Assembly: GCA_944326225.1 (NCBI GenBank)
Contig: CALVDI010000001.1
Span: 62,001 to 126,000 of the forward strand
Direction of reading: 5' to 3'
DNA from: an uncultured Bacteroidales bacterium
GTDB taxonomy: Bacteria; Bacteroidota; Bacteroidia; Bacteroidales; UBA932
DNA length: 64,000 bases
The notes beneath the pieces were generated by a model, which saw nothing but the letters and a program-made list of their open reading frames with translations, made no database searches and was not told where the DNA came from. Both the position numbers and the translations under genes were made by a program. Positions 19,602 to 28,176 of the stretch are shown in pieces (position 1 is the stretch's first letter; the number at the start of each line of letters is the position of its first letter).

Positions 19602-20045
19602 ATGCCAACACTGAGACTCACAAAGGAATTCCGATTCGAAGGGGCGCACGCCCTTACCGGATATGACGGAAAATGCAGGCACATCCACGGGCACTCCTAT
19701 ATATTATATGTCACGGTAAAGGGCACTCCCTCCAACCCTGACGGCACACCGAAGTCCGGTATGCTGATTGACTTCACTGACCTCAAGCGCATAGTCAACG
19801 AGGGCATCATCGACCGCTTCGACCACGCGCTCATACTCAGGGACACCTCCCCTATCGCCGAAGAGATAGCCGGGGCCTATCAGAGGGTGCTCGTCGTACC
19901 GTTCCAGCCCACATGCGAGAACCTGATACTGCACTTCGCGGACATCATCCGCCAGGCCCTGCCGCAGGGCGTAAGCCTGCACTCACTGCGCCTGCACGAG
20001 ACGGCAACATCCTACGTGGAATGGTTTGAATCCGACAACGAATAA
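19602..20045 (+). CDS. queD: 6-carboxytetrahydropterin synthase (QueD/PTPS family)
   Basis: 147 residues from the ATG at 19602. Zinc ligands are His16 (G-A-H-A-L), His29 and His31 (I-H-G-H), with Cys25 in G-K-C-R as the likely catalytic cysteine. The C-terminal L-H-E-T-A-T-S-Y-V-E-W is typical of the family. It converts dihydroneopterin triphosphate to 6-carboxytetrahydropterin in queuosine and 7-deazaguanine synthesis; a pterin-synthase role cannot be excluded. It is the first gene of a plus-strand run and polA starts 10 bases after its stop. Confidence 0.92.
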   Translation: MPTLRLTKEFRFEGAHALTGYDGKCRHIHGHSYILYVTVKGTPSNPDGTPKSGMLIDFTDLKRIVNEGIIDRFDHALILRDTSPIAEEIAGAYQRVLVVPFQPTCENLILHFADIIRQALPQGVSLHSLRLHETATSYVEWFESDNE

Positions 20046-20055
20046 ACCGGACGAT

Positions 20056-22764
20056 ATGAGCAACAGACTCTTTCTCATAGACGGCCACGCCCTCATGTTC
20101 CGGATGTACTATGCCTTCATCCGCCGCCCCATGGTCAACTCCAAGGGGGTGGACACCTCGGTCATCTTCGGATTTACCCGCTACCTGCTGGATCTGATCA
20201 TCCGCGAGAGGCCGTCACATCTGGCAGTGGCCTTCGATCCCCCGTGCAGGACATTCCGCCACGAGGCTTACCCCGAGTACAAGGCCAACCGTCAGGCGGC
20301 CCCCGAAGTCATCAAGGACTCCCTCGAACCTCTGACGGAGATAGTACGCTCGCTCGGCATCCCGGTGCTCATGGTTCCCGGATACGAGGCCGATGACGTT
20401 ATAGGCTCGATGGCCGGAGAGTGGAGCGGAAAGGGCTTCGATGTCTATATGGTCTCCCCCGACAAGGACCTGGGCCAGCTCATATCCGACCATGTCTTCC
20501 AGGTCAAGCCGGGCAAGAGCGGTGCGGAGGACGAGACCATGGACCGTCAGGCTCTCTGCGAAAAATTCGGCATCAGCTCTCCGGCGCAGGTGGTGGACAT
20601 CCTGACCATCTGGGGGGATGCGTCTGACAATGTTCCGGGAGTCAAGGGCATAGGCGAGGTAGGAGCCAGGAAGCTGGTGGGCAGATACGGCTCGGTGGAC
20701 GGGATAATGCAGCATCTGGACGAACTGCCGCCCAAGCAGGCCGCAGCCATGCGGGAAGCGGCGGATCATCTGGCCATGAGCCGTTTCCTGGTGACAATAA
20801 AGACGGATGTGGCCACGGGCTGCACCGAGGAGGAACTGCGCCTGGACATCCAGGATCCATCTGCTGCGGCCGGCCTGTTCAATCTGTACGAATGTCCGTC
20901 CCTGCTGGCTCTGCTTCCGGCGGTGTCAAACGGCAGCAGCGCAGCTCCGGCCCCGGATGAGGGAAAAGGGAACGGCAAAAAGGCCGAGTTCAGGTACGTC
21001 GGTGCGGAGGAAATATCTGCCGCCGCAGAAAAAGCCGGAATCGCCGGAATCGTCCTGTCAGGAGGAAAAGAGCCGGATGGAAAGGACCGCTGCTTTATAT
21101 CCGTACCCGGAGAGAAAGACTCCCCTGCCCTGGTGTTCAAGACCCCGGACCCGGCCGCTGTACGCGGAATACTGGAATCCGGACAGACAATCAAGACCGG
21201 CTACAGTCTCAAGCAGTACATCAACCTGCTCAGAGAGGACGGCATAAGCCTGGACGGGCCGCTGGCCGACATTGAGCTGCTGCACTATCTCCTCAACCCT
21301 GAGACATCGCACCGGCCGGACATACTGGTCTCATCCTACCTCAGACTGGACCTTTCCTATTGCCGCTCCCATGAGACAGCGGACACCTCAGAGACATCCG
21401 AGCCGGACCTCTTCTCCGCAGCACCGGCTGACGACAACGGTGAGGGCCGGGTCTACAAAGCCTCAGTGGACGCATCTCTGATGGTTCCGCTGTACAGGGC
21501 CGTAAAGGAAGAAGCCGACAGGGATCCGTCCGTCGGAAAGCTGTACGAAGACATCGAGATGCCTCTGATCCGCGTACTGGCCGACATGGAATACAGTGGA
21601 GTACGTATAGATACGGATATGCTGGCCGCCTACGGCAAGGAGCTGGGCAAGGAACTCTCGGTCATAGAGGCCCGCATACGCGAGGAGACCGGAGAGCCTG
21701 CACTGAATATCTCGTCCCCCGTCCAGCTGGGAGCCGTGCTCTTCGACAAGCTCAGGCTGGACCCCAAGGCCAGGAAGAACAAGCGGGGCAACTACTCCAC
21801 CGACGAGGAGACTCTGTCTGAGCTGAAGGACAGGCATCCGGTCATCGGCGACATACTCCGCTTCAGGGCCGTCAAGAAACTCATATCCACATACATCGAG
21901 CCTTTCCCCTCACTTATCGACCCCAGGGACGGCAAGGTACACACTACATTCAACCAGGCCCTGACGGCCACCGGAAGGCTCAGCTCCACCCACCCCAACC
22001 TGCAGAACATACCCATACGTACCGAAATGGGACGCGAGATCCGCAAGGCTTTCATCCCGTCCTGCCCGGACAATGTGATCATCTCGGCCGACTACTCCCA
22101 GATAGAGCTGCGCCTGATGGCCTCCATCAGCTCCGACCCGGATATGATAGAGGCGTTCCGGCAGGGTCAGGACATCCACACGGCTACAGCGGCAAAAGTC
22201 TTCAAGGTCAGCCTGGAGGATGTCACTCCCGAGCAGAGACGCAGGGCCAAGACCGCCAACTTCGGCATCATCTACGGCATCTCCGCCTTCGGTCTGTCCC
22301 AGAGACTGGACATCCCGCGAAAAGAGGCCAAGGAACTGATTGACGGATACTTCCAGCACTATCCCGCCATTGCGGACTACATTGAGCGCACCAAGACTGA
22401 GGCCAGAGAGAAGGGATATGTATCCACCATCTTCGGACGGAAAAGATACATCAAGGATATCAATTCGCGCAACGCCACGGTCCGTGGATTCGCCGAACGC
22501 AACGCCGTCAACGCCCCTATACAGGGCAGCGCGGCGGACATCATCAAGATAGCCATGAACCGGGTGGCGGCGGCCCTGAAAGCCGGAGGCTACAAGGCGC
22601 GGATGATACTCCAGGTACACGACGAGCTGGTGCTGGACACTCCGAAGGAGGAGGCGCAGTCCGTCATGGAACTGGTACGGAAAGAGATGGAGGGTGTAGC
22701 ACAGCTCCAGGTACCGCTGACAGCAGAGTGCGGCTGCGGAGCCAACTGGCTGGAAGCACATTGA
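20056..22764 (+). CDS. polA: DNA polymerase I
   Basis: 902 residues from the ATG at 20056. An N-terminal 5'-3' exonuclease/flap domain (about 1-290, with A-F-D-P-P and G-Y-E-A-D-D-V-I-G) is followed by a central 3'-5' exonuclease-like domain and a family A polymerase domain. The polymerase has motif A D-Y-S-Q-I-E-L-R, motif B R-R-A-K-T-A-N-F-G-I-I-Y-G and motif C Q-V-H-D-E-L-V. In the middle domain the D-x-E motif needed for proofreading is not recognisable, so that activity is probably lost. It works in Okazaki fragment processing and repair. An in-frame ATG at 20026 lies inside queD and was rejected. Confidence 0.97.
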   Translation: MSNRLFLIDGHALMFRMYYAFIRRPMVNSKGVDTSVIFGFTRYLLDLIIRERPSHLAVAFDPPCRTFRHEAYPEYKANRQAAPEVIKDSLEPLTEIVRSLGIPVLMVPGYEADDVIGSMAGEWSGKGFDVYMVSPDKDLGQLISDHVFQVKPGKSGAEDETMDRQALCEKFGISSPAQVVDILTIWGDASDNVPGVKGIGEVGARKLVGRYGSVDGIMQHLDELPPKQAAAMREAADHLAMSRFLVTIKTDVATGCTEEELRLDIQDPSAAAGLFNLYECPSLLALLPAVSNGSSAAPAPDEGKGNGKKAEFRYVGAEEISAAAEKAGIAGIVLSGGKEPDGKDRCFISVPGEKDSPALVFKTPDPAAVRGILESGQTIKTGYSLKQYINLLREDGISLDGPLADIELLHYLLNPETSHRPDILVSSYLRLDLSYCRSHETADTSETSEPDLFSAAPADDNGEGRVYKASVDASLMVPLYRAVKEEADRDPSVGKLYEDIEMPLIRVLADMEYSGVRIDTDMLAAYGKELGKELSVIEARIREETGEPALNISSPVQLGAVLFDKLRLDPKARKNKRGNYSTDEETLSELKDRHPVIGDILRFRAVKKLISTYIEPFPSLIDPRDGKVHTTFNQALTATGRLSSTHPNLQNIPIRTEMGREIRKAFIPSCPDNVIISADYSQIELRLMASISSDPDMIEAFRQGQDIHTATAAKVFKVSLEDVTPEQRRRAKTANFGIIYGISAFGLSQRLDIPRKEAKELIDGYFQHYPAIADYIERTKTEAREKGYVSTIFGRKRYIKDINSRNATVRGFAERNAVNAPIQGSAADIIKIAMNRVAAALKAGGYKARMILQVHDELVLDTPKEEAQSVMELVRKEMEGVAQLQVPLTAECGCGANWLEAH

Positions 22765-22784
22765 CATACAAACCTGACAAGACG

Positions 22785-23378
22785 ATGAATGACGACAACA
22801 GCATAAAAGGGCAGCCCGACGCTACGGGCACAACTACAGAAGAAAGCGAGCTCGCAGTAAAAGCCATGACGGGTGACACAGCTGCGTTCTCGGAGCTGGC
22901 CGGCAAATACACCGAACCTCTCCGCCTTTACATCCAGTCCATCTGCGCCAACGCCACCGACGCGGAGGACATCTGCCAGGAAAGCCTTCGGAAGGCATAC
23001 CTGAGCGTATGCCAGTACAACCCTGAATATCAGTTCAAGACATGGATATTCTCCATCGCCAGGAACACGGCCATCGACCACCTGCGGCGTAGGAACAGCT
23101 TCACCACGGTCAAGCTGGCGGACACAGACGAGCCGTCCGTCGGAGAGCATGAGACCGAGAACTCTCCCGAGGACGAGATGATAGACGACCAGTCCTACGA
23201 CCTGTTCATCCGCTCCATAGCCGCCCTGCCTGACAGATACCGCCGCATCGCCGAGCTTCGCCTGCTGCACGACTACGCCTATCAGGAGATTGCCGACGAG
23301 CTGTCCATGCCCCTGAACACAGTACGCACCAGAATCCGCCGGGCAAAAGCCCTGCTGGAAAAAATGATGAGAAAATGA
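22785..23378 (+). CDS. ECF-type RNA polymerase sigma factor
   Basis: 197 residues from the ATG at 22785, 20 bases after the polA stop. Sigma region 2 (about 35-105) includes D-A-E-D-I-C-Q-E-S-L-R-K-A-Y and F-K-T-W-I-F-S-I-A-R-N-T-A-I-D-H-L-R-R-R. Region 4 (about 140-190) includes A-Y-Q-E-I-A-D-E-L-S-M-P-L-N-T-V-R-T-R-I-R-R-A. The linker between them is acidic. No anti-sigma factor lies nearby, unlike many ECF loci. It overlaps rsmG by four bases (ATGA), so the two are coupled. The regulon cannot be inferred from sequence. Confidence 0.93.
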   Translation: MNDDNSIKGQPDATGTTTEESELAVKAMTGDTAAFSELAGKYTEPLRLYIQSICANATDAEDICQESLRKAYLSVCQYNPEYQFKTWIFSIARNTAIDHLRRRNSFTTVKLADTDEPSVGEHETENSPEDEMIDDQSYDLFIRSIAALPDRYRRIAELRLLHDYAYQEIADELSMPLNTVRTRIRRAKALLEKMMRK

Positions 23379-24016
23379 ACGAGGACATCATATTCAGATA
23401 TTTCCCGGAGATGGACGGCAGGCAGCGGGAGCGCATGGCCATGCTGGGCCCGCTGTACAGCGAGTGGAACTCACGGATCAACGTCATCTCCCGCAAGGAC
23501 ATGGACAATCTCTACATCCACCACGTCCTGCACTCCATGGCCCTGGTACGTTTTATCAGAAGCAGCGGACTAAGGCCTGAGAGCATATTCGACGCCGGCA
23601 CCGGAGGCGGATTTCCAGGCATACCCATGGCCATAGCCATGCCCGAATGCAGGTTCACCCTATGCGACTCGATTGCCAAGAAGATCAGAGTGGTCTCCGA
23701 AGTCTCATCCGCCCTGGGGCTGGACAACGTGACTCCGGTCTGCAGCAGGACTGAGGCCATCAAGGACAGAAAATATGACTACGTGGTATCCAGGGCCGTC
23801 ACGGAACTCAGCAAGTTCATCCCCCTGACCCGCCACCTGTACACGGAAGGGATTCTCTACCTTAAAGGCGGAGACATTCAGCAGGAGATAGAGGAATGCG
23901 TCAAAAGGTGCCGCATCACCCCGGAGCAGGTCTCCGTACACAGTATTTCAGACTTTTTTGAGGAAGAATTTTTCGAAAGTAAAAAGATTATTTGCATTTT
24001 CCGGCAAAAGCACTAA
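23375..24016 (+). CDS. rsmG: 16S rRNA (guanine527-N7)-methyltransferase RsmG
   Basis: 213 residues, normal length. The SAM-binding motif I is I-F-D-A-G-T-G-G-G-F-P-G-I-P. The family segments E-W-N-S-R-I-N-V-I-S-R-K and the V-V-S-R-A-V-T-E-L motif follow. It methylates G527 in the 530 loop of 16S rRNA. Its start codon overlaps the sigma-factor stop. The rpmH promoter box begins at its own stop codon, so that promoter is embedded in the end of the gene. Confidence 0.95.
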   Translation: MNEDIIFRYFPEMDGRQRERMAMLGPLYSEWNSRINVISRKDMDNLYIHHVLHSMALVRFIRSSGLRPESIFDAGTGGGFPGIPMAIAMPECRFTLCDSIAKKIRVVSEVSSALGLDNVTPVCSRTEAIKDRKYDYVVSRAVTELSKFIPLTRHLYTEGILYLKGGDIQQEIEECVKRCRITPEQVSVHSISDFFEEEFFESKKIICIFRQKH

Positions 24017-24021
24017 CTTTG
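24014..24021 (+). promoter_or_regulatory. Promoter -7 box (TAACTTTG) of rpmH
   Basis: TAACTTTG fits TAnnTTTG. Its first three bases are the rsmG stop codon, and the rpmH ATG lies 37 bases downstream. Confidence 0.65.
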
Positions 24022-24058
24022 CGCTCCATTTTACTGACAAATAATAGAATTCTAGAAT

Positions 24059-24211
24059 ATGAAACGTACATTTCAACCGTCACAGCGCAAGCGCCGCAAC
24101 AAACACGGCTTCCGCGAGCGTATGTCCACCCCCAACGGACGCCGCGTCCTCGCAGCACGCCGTCGTCACGGCCGTAAGAAACTGACCGTGTCATCCGAGG
24201 ATCTGTACTAA
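24059..24211 (+). CDS. rpmH: 50S ribosomal protein L34
   Basis: A 50-residue, very basic protein beginning [20 protein letters not shown] and continuing [22 protein letters not shown], the L34 signature throughout. It has a short C-terminal extension ending S-S-E-D-L-Y. It has its own promoter and is followed by a strong palindromic terminator. It is a structural protein of the large ribosomal subunit. Confidence 0.97.
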   Translation: MKRTFQPSQRKRRNKHGFRERMSTPNGRRVLAARRRHGRKKLTVSSEDLY

Positions 24212-24234
24212 CAGTCCACAAGTGCGCGAAACAT

Positions 24235-24268
24235 AGAAAGCCCGGCTGGTCGACCAGCCGGGCTTTCT
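24235..24268. terminator. Bidirectional terminator between rpmH and the TonB-dependent receptor gene
   Basis: A 34-base perfect palindrome (stem of at least 15 bp, AGAAAGCCCGGCTGG with CCAGCCGGGCTTTCT) lies between the two converging genes. It ends 3 bases from the receptor stop codon. A-rich and T-rich stem ends serve both strands. Confidence 0.8.
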
Positions 24269-24271
24269 GCG

Positions 24272-26185
24272 TTAGAATTCAAAGTTCAGACCACCTGTCA
24301 CATTGGCGCCTGGCATCGGGAAGCCGGCGTTGATCTCGTACTTCCAGTTGAGCAGATTCTCGCCGCGCACCCACACGGACATCCAGTCCAGGATGCGGAA
24401 TGAGGCTCTTATGTTCCACAGTACGAAATCCTCCTGCACCGGACTGTCTCCGACCTGAGTGTAAAGTCCCGCCACATACTGCACGCCGGTGGACACATGC
24501 CAGCGGCCGTGAGTAAATAGACCTCCGACGTAGAGCTTGTGCTCCGGTGCGGCCACTACGGGATTCTCCATGTGCAGGAAACTGTAGTTGGCGTCCACAG
24601 ACCAGTCGCGGGCGATACGCCAGGCCGCCTGGGCTTCCACTCCCGCATTGCGCAGAGCCCCGGCATTGACATTGTGCGGACGGCCGTCCACCATCTGCGT
24701 CATGATGAAATTGTCCCCGTCGATATAGAATACATTGACTCCGTATGAAAGCCTGCCCTCCAGCAGTTTCTGGGACAGAGACAGTTCGTACGTCCACATC
24801 CGCTCCGGCCTCAGGTCCGGATTCTGAGGAGGGAACATATACATCTCGCGGATAGTCGGATAACGGAAGCCCTTGCTGACCGAAGCCTTCAGCTCCATGG
24901 AGTGAGGCAGATGTAATGACAAGCCGGCCTGAGGCACCCACTCTACACCGATATGCGAATGGTGATCAATCCTTATGCCGGCATCCAGCGTGAGCCATGT
25001 GCCGATATTCTGGCGGAAATCCACATATCCTGCCACCTCGTGCTGAGCGATGTTCACGATATCCTCCCGCTCCCCCCTGCGCTCCCCTGCGACATATTGG
25101 TTCCAGGCAGAGCCCCCGAACCGGTACCAGTCCACCCCCACAGTCAGACGGTTGCCCCTGAACATCCTCACACTCTGGTATGCCGATATGCCCATCATGT
25201 CGTCATGAGAGTTGAAACGGTAATCCAGAGGCGACTCTCCGGCCAAAACACTGTATCCGTCGTTGATATGATGATCTCCCCAGTTGTAGAACACACTCAG
25301 GGCTCCGGACGTACCCTCATACTCGTTTTCCACAGCCAGCGAGGTCATTCCCCTGGTCACACTCTGATCCGCATCTGTCAGAGGGTCCGACACAGTACCG
25401 GGATTGGATGCGTTGAAATGTGTGACATTGACATCGGCCCTGACTCTCCAGTGCGGGGAAAAATCATACCCCAGCTTGGCATAGCCTCCGTACTGCTCGA
25501 ATCCCATATCCGTACGGTGTCCGTCAGTCCGGTTGTACGAGGCGCTTACGATGCTGGAGAAGCCCTTGTAGCGCACCCGGTTGGTCACTTCGGTCTGGAC
25601 TGTGTTCCACGAGCCGTAGCCCGCGTTGATATCGGTACGCACCCCGTCCTGCTGCATCCTGCGCGTGACGATATTGACCACACCGCCCATGGCGTTGGAG
25701 CCGTACAGCACCGAGGCCGGCCCGCGCAGAACCTCGACCCTCTCCGCCATCAGGGACTGATATGCATCCGATATCGGATGGCCGAACATACCCATGTACT
25801 GCGGATGCCCGTCGATGAGCACCATCACCTGTCCGGAACCTCCGCTCAGTCCGCGCATCGATATGGTTCCCGCAGCCCCGCCCGAGACTCCGTACCCCAT
25901 GATGCCGCGTGAGGTGATGAAGAGGCCTGGCACCTGCTCTGTCAGCACCGGCAGCAGTGACGGGACATTGGAATACTCGATTAACGGACGGTCCACCACA
26001 CTGACCGTCATGGGCAGATGCCGGATATCAGTCTCATTGCGGGTACCTGTCACCACCACCTCCGAAAGCGTGTCGGTCAGGACTTTTCCGGCAGTATCCG
26101 CCGGTTCCTCAAAACAACGGGCCTCCGCCCGGACAGACGCCGCCGCACATAAAAATGCCGCAGCCAGCACAAATATGTTTCTCAT
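24272..26185 (-). CDS. TonB-dependent outer membrane receptor
   Basis: 637 residues. The signal peptide is about 1-20 and the TonB box E-V-V-V-T-G-T-R-N lies near residue 42. A plug domain (about 55-160, with V-E-V-L-R-G-P-A-S-V-L-Y-G-S-N-A-M-G-G-V-V-N-I-V-T) precedes a 22-strand-type barrel ending in aromatic N-F-E-F. It lacks the N-terminal carboxypeptidase-like domain of SusC proteins and looks like CirA/BtuB/FepA-type receptors, so siderophore, cobalamin or metal-complex uptake is likely. No SusD partner or riboswitch is seen. The promoter box ends only four bases from the ATG. Confidence 0.92.
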   Translation of the reverse strand: MRNIFVLAAAFLCAAASVRAEARCFEEPADTAGKVLTDTLSEVVVTGTRNETDIRHLPMTVSVVDRPLIEYSNVPSLLPVLTEQVPGLFITSRGIMGYGVSGGAAGTISMRGLSGGSGQVMVLIDGHPQYMGMFGHPISDAYQSLMAERVEVLRGPASVLYGSNAMGGVVNIVTRRMQQDGVRTDINAGYGSWNTVQTEVTNRVRYKGFSSIVSASYNRTDGHRTDMGFEQYGGYAKLGYDFSPHWRVRADVNVTHFNASNPGTVSDPLTDADQSVTRGMTSLAVENEYEGTSGALSVFYNWGDHHINDGYSVLAGESPLDYRFNSHDDMMGISAYQSVRMFRGNRLTVGVDWYRFGGSAWNQYVAGERRGEREDIVNIAQHEVAGYVDFRQNIGTWLTLDAGIRIDHHSHIGVEWVPQAGLSLHLPHSMELKASVSKGFRYPTIREMYMFPPQNPDLRPERMWTYELSLSQKLLEGRLSYGVNVFYIDGDNFIMTQMVDGRPHNVNAGALRNAGVEAQAAWRIARDWSVDANYSFLHMENPVVAAPEHKLYVGGLFTHGRWHVSTGVQYVAGLYTQVGDSPVQEDFVLWNIRASFRILDWMSVWVRGENLLNWKYEINAGFPMPGANVTGGLNFEF

Positions 26186-26189
26186 AGTG

Positions 26190-26197
26190 CAAATATA
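26190..26197 (-). promoter_or_regulatory. Promoter -7 box (TATATTTG) very close to the receptor ATG
   Basis: TATATTTG on the minus strand is followed by only four bases before the ATG at 26185, which would give a leaderless or nearly leaderless transcript. Confidence 0.5.
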
Positions 26198-26285
26198 ATC
26201 GTCTGTCCTGATACGGAAACACAGATTTTACCCGAAATATTACCAATTTTACCGAAAAGGCCGTGCCGGGGTAAGTTTTTCTTTA

Positions 26286-26293
26286 TATTTTTG
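26286..26293 (+). promoter_or_regulatory. Promoter -7 box (TATTTTTG) very close to the PASTA-protein ATG
   Basis: TATTTTTG fits TAnnTTTG and is separated from the ATG at 26298 by only four bases. The same spacing is seen for the divergent receptor gene. Confidence 0.45.
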
Positions 26294-26297
26294 TGCT

Positions 26298-27122
26298 ATG
26301 AAAAAGATTTTCAGGAAACCGTTCAGGGTCTCATTTACCAAGAACATACTGCTTATCCTCGGCATTCTCGTGGCAGGCTACCTGGTCGTCATCCTATCCC
26401 TTAAGGCCGTGACGCGCCACAATCAGGAGCTTACCGTGCCGGACTTCTCAGGCATGAGCCTGGAGGAAGCCGGAGCACTGGCCGAGGCCGAAGGCCTAAG
26501 AATAGACGTGACCGACTCGGTGTACATAAGAGGAATGGAGCGCGGAGCCATCTCGCGTCAGAATCCCCTTCCCGGCTCAAAAGTAAAGAAGAACAGAAGG
26601 ATATTGCTGGTCATCAACTCGGTGACTCCACGGCAGTCCGTCGTGCCATCCGTTACCGGATATTCATTCCGACAGGCCAAGGCCGAGCTGATAGCCAACG
26701 GTCTCAGAGTGGGAAGGCTGATCTACCAGGAGGATATGGCCACAAACAATGTCCTGGAGCAGCAGTACAGAGGAGAGGACATCGCCCCCGGGACGAAAGT
26801 CAACAGCGGCACCGCCATAGACCTGATTCTGGGCCTCAATCCGGAAGACAGCACGACATTCGTTCCCAACGTGATCGGCTACAAATACCAGATGGCCACG
26901 GAGCTCCTGCAGGACAACTCCCTGAACATCTACAGCTGCGATTTCGACAGCACAGTATCCACATATTCCGACACACTGGAAGCATACGTCTACGGCCAGT
27001 ATCCGCCTGCTTCCGATTCCATAACCGTCAGGACAGGCTCGGCAGTGTCCCTTTTCCTGTCCAAGGACATAACCCGAATACCAGTGCCCGATGACGAAGC
27101 AGACAGCACCGACTCCCTCTGA
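26298..27122 (+). CDS. Membrane-anchored PASTA-domain protein
   Basis: 274 residues. A short basic N-terminus and one transmembrane helix (about 18-38) are followed by three PASTA domains (about 44-110, 112-185, 187-260). Typical features are V-P-D-F-S-G-M-S-L-E-E-A, V-P-S-V-T-G-Y-S-F-R-Q-A and V-P-N-V-I-G-Y-K-Y-Q-M-A. PASTA domains bind peptidoglycan or muropeptides in other proteins, but no kinase or penicillin-binding domain is attached here. The 3' end overlaps rluD by 32 bases, an arrangement I recall from other Bacteroidales. An outer-cytoplasmic-membrane role in wall sensing or attachment is inference. Confidence 0.88.
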   Translation: MKKIFRKPFRVSFTKNILLILGILVAGYLVVILSLKAVTRHNQELTVPDFSGMSLEEAGALAEAEGLRIDVTDSVYIRGMERGAISRQNPLPGSKVKKNRRILLVINSVTPRQSVVPSVTGYSFRQAKAELIANGLRVGRLIYQEDMATNNVLEQQYRGEDIAPGTKVNSGTAIDLILGLNPEDSTTFVPNVIGYKYQMATELLQDNSLNIYSCDFDSTVSTYSDTLEAYVYGQYPPASDSITVRTGSAVSLFLSKDITRIPVPDDEADSTDSL

Positions 27123-28176
27123 GCAATGGGATGACATAGAAGAGCTGGACGACAGCCCTGATTCCGATGAGGAACAGGGGATGTTCGAGCATTACGGCCT
27201 GACCGTAGACCGCGGCCAGAGTCTGCTGCGCATAGACAAGTACCTCACTGCGCACATAGAGGGCGCATCCAGACACCGCATACAGCTGGCCATCGACGCA
27301 GGCTACGTGAGGGTCAACGGAACGGCCATCAAGGCCAACTACAAAGTAAAGCCCCAGGATGAGATAAAGATATTCCTGCCTTACCGCCGCCGAGGCTTCG
27401 AGATACTTCCCGAGAAGATGGATCTGGACATCAGATATGAGGACGAGGACGTACTGGTGGTCAACAAGCCGGCCGGACTGGTGGTACACCCGGGCTGCGG
27501 CCATTTCACCGGCACCCTGCTCAACGGCCTGGCCTGGTATCTGGGACGAAGCCAGGGGCCGGATGCACCGGATGACCGCATGGGCATACTCGTACACCGC
27601 ATCGACAAGGACACCTCCGGGACCCTGCTGATAGCCAAGAACGACGATGCCCAGGCCTATCTGGCCCGGCAGTTCTTCGTCCACTCCATAGAAAGAAAAT
27701 ACACGGCTATAGTCTGGGGCGACATGGAAGGGGATTCCGGCACCATAACCGGTGACATAGGCCGGGATCCCAACGACAGGCTCCGCTTCAAGGTCGTGGA
27801 GGACGGCACGGGAAAGCACGCCGTCACCCACTGGCGTGTCATCGAGAGGCTGGGCTACATCACTGTCGTAGAATGTTCCCTGGAGACAGGCCGCACCCAC
27901 CAGATCAGGGTACACATGAACCATATCGGCCATCCTCTTTTCAACGACAGCAGATACGGAGGGGACAGAATACTCAAGGGCACCCTTTACTCAAAATACC
28001 GGCAGTTCATAGACAACTGCTTCGAGATTCTTCCGCGTCAGGCCCTCCACGCCGGCACCATAGGATTTATACACCCGCGTACTCACGAAAAAATCTCCGT
28101 CAGCAGCGGACTGCCGGCTGACATGACCGCGCTGATAGAGAAGTTCCGTAACTTTGTCAGCAGCCGACAGGCCTAA
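27091..28176 (+). CDS. rluD: RluA-family rRNA pseudouridine synthase (RluD-like)
   Basis: 361 residues. An acidic N-terminal tail precedes an S4 RNA-binding domain (about 40-100, L-L-R-I-D-K-Y-L) and the RluA catalytic domain. That domain has H-R-I-D-K-D-T-S-G-T-L-L, which contains the catalytic Asp, and G-R-T-H-Q-I-R-V-H. It likely modifies 23S rRNA positions 1911/1915/1917. The ATG at 27091 overlaps the PASTA gene and gives the acidic tail common in this group; an ATG at 27181 is the alternative. Its stop overlaps the stop of the convergent outer-membrane gene within the tetranucleotide CTAA, with no room for a terminator. Confidence 0.93.
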   Translation: MTKQTAPTPSEQWDDIEELDDSPDSDEEQGMFEHYGLTVDRGQSLLRIDKYLTAHIEGASRHRIQLAIDAGYVRVNGTAIKANYKVKPQDEIKIFLPYRRRGFEILPEKMDLDIRYEDEDVLVVNKPAGLVVHPGCGHFTGTLLNGLAWYLGRSQGPDAPDDRMGILVHRIDKDTSGTLLIAKNDDAQAYLARQFFVHSIERKYTAIVWGDMEGDSGTITGDIGRDPNDRLRFKVVEDGTGKHAVTHWRVIERLGYITVVECSLETGRTHQIRVHMNHIGHPLFNDSRYGGDRILKGTLYSKYRQFIDNCFEILPRQALHAGTIGFIHPRTHEKISVSSGLPADMTALIEKFRNFVSSRQA

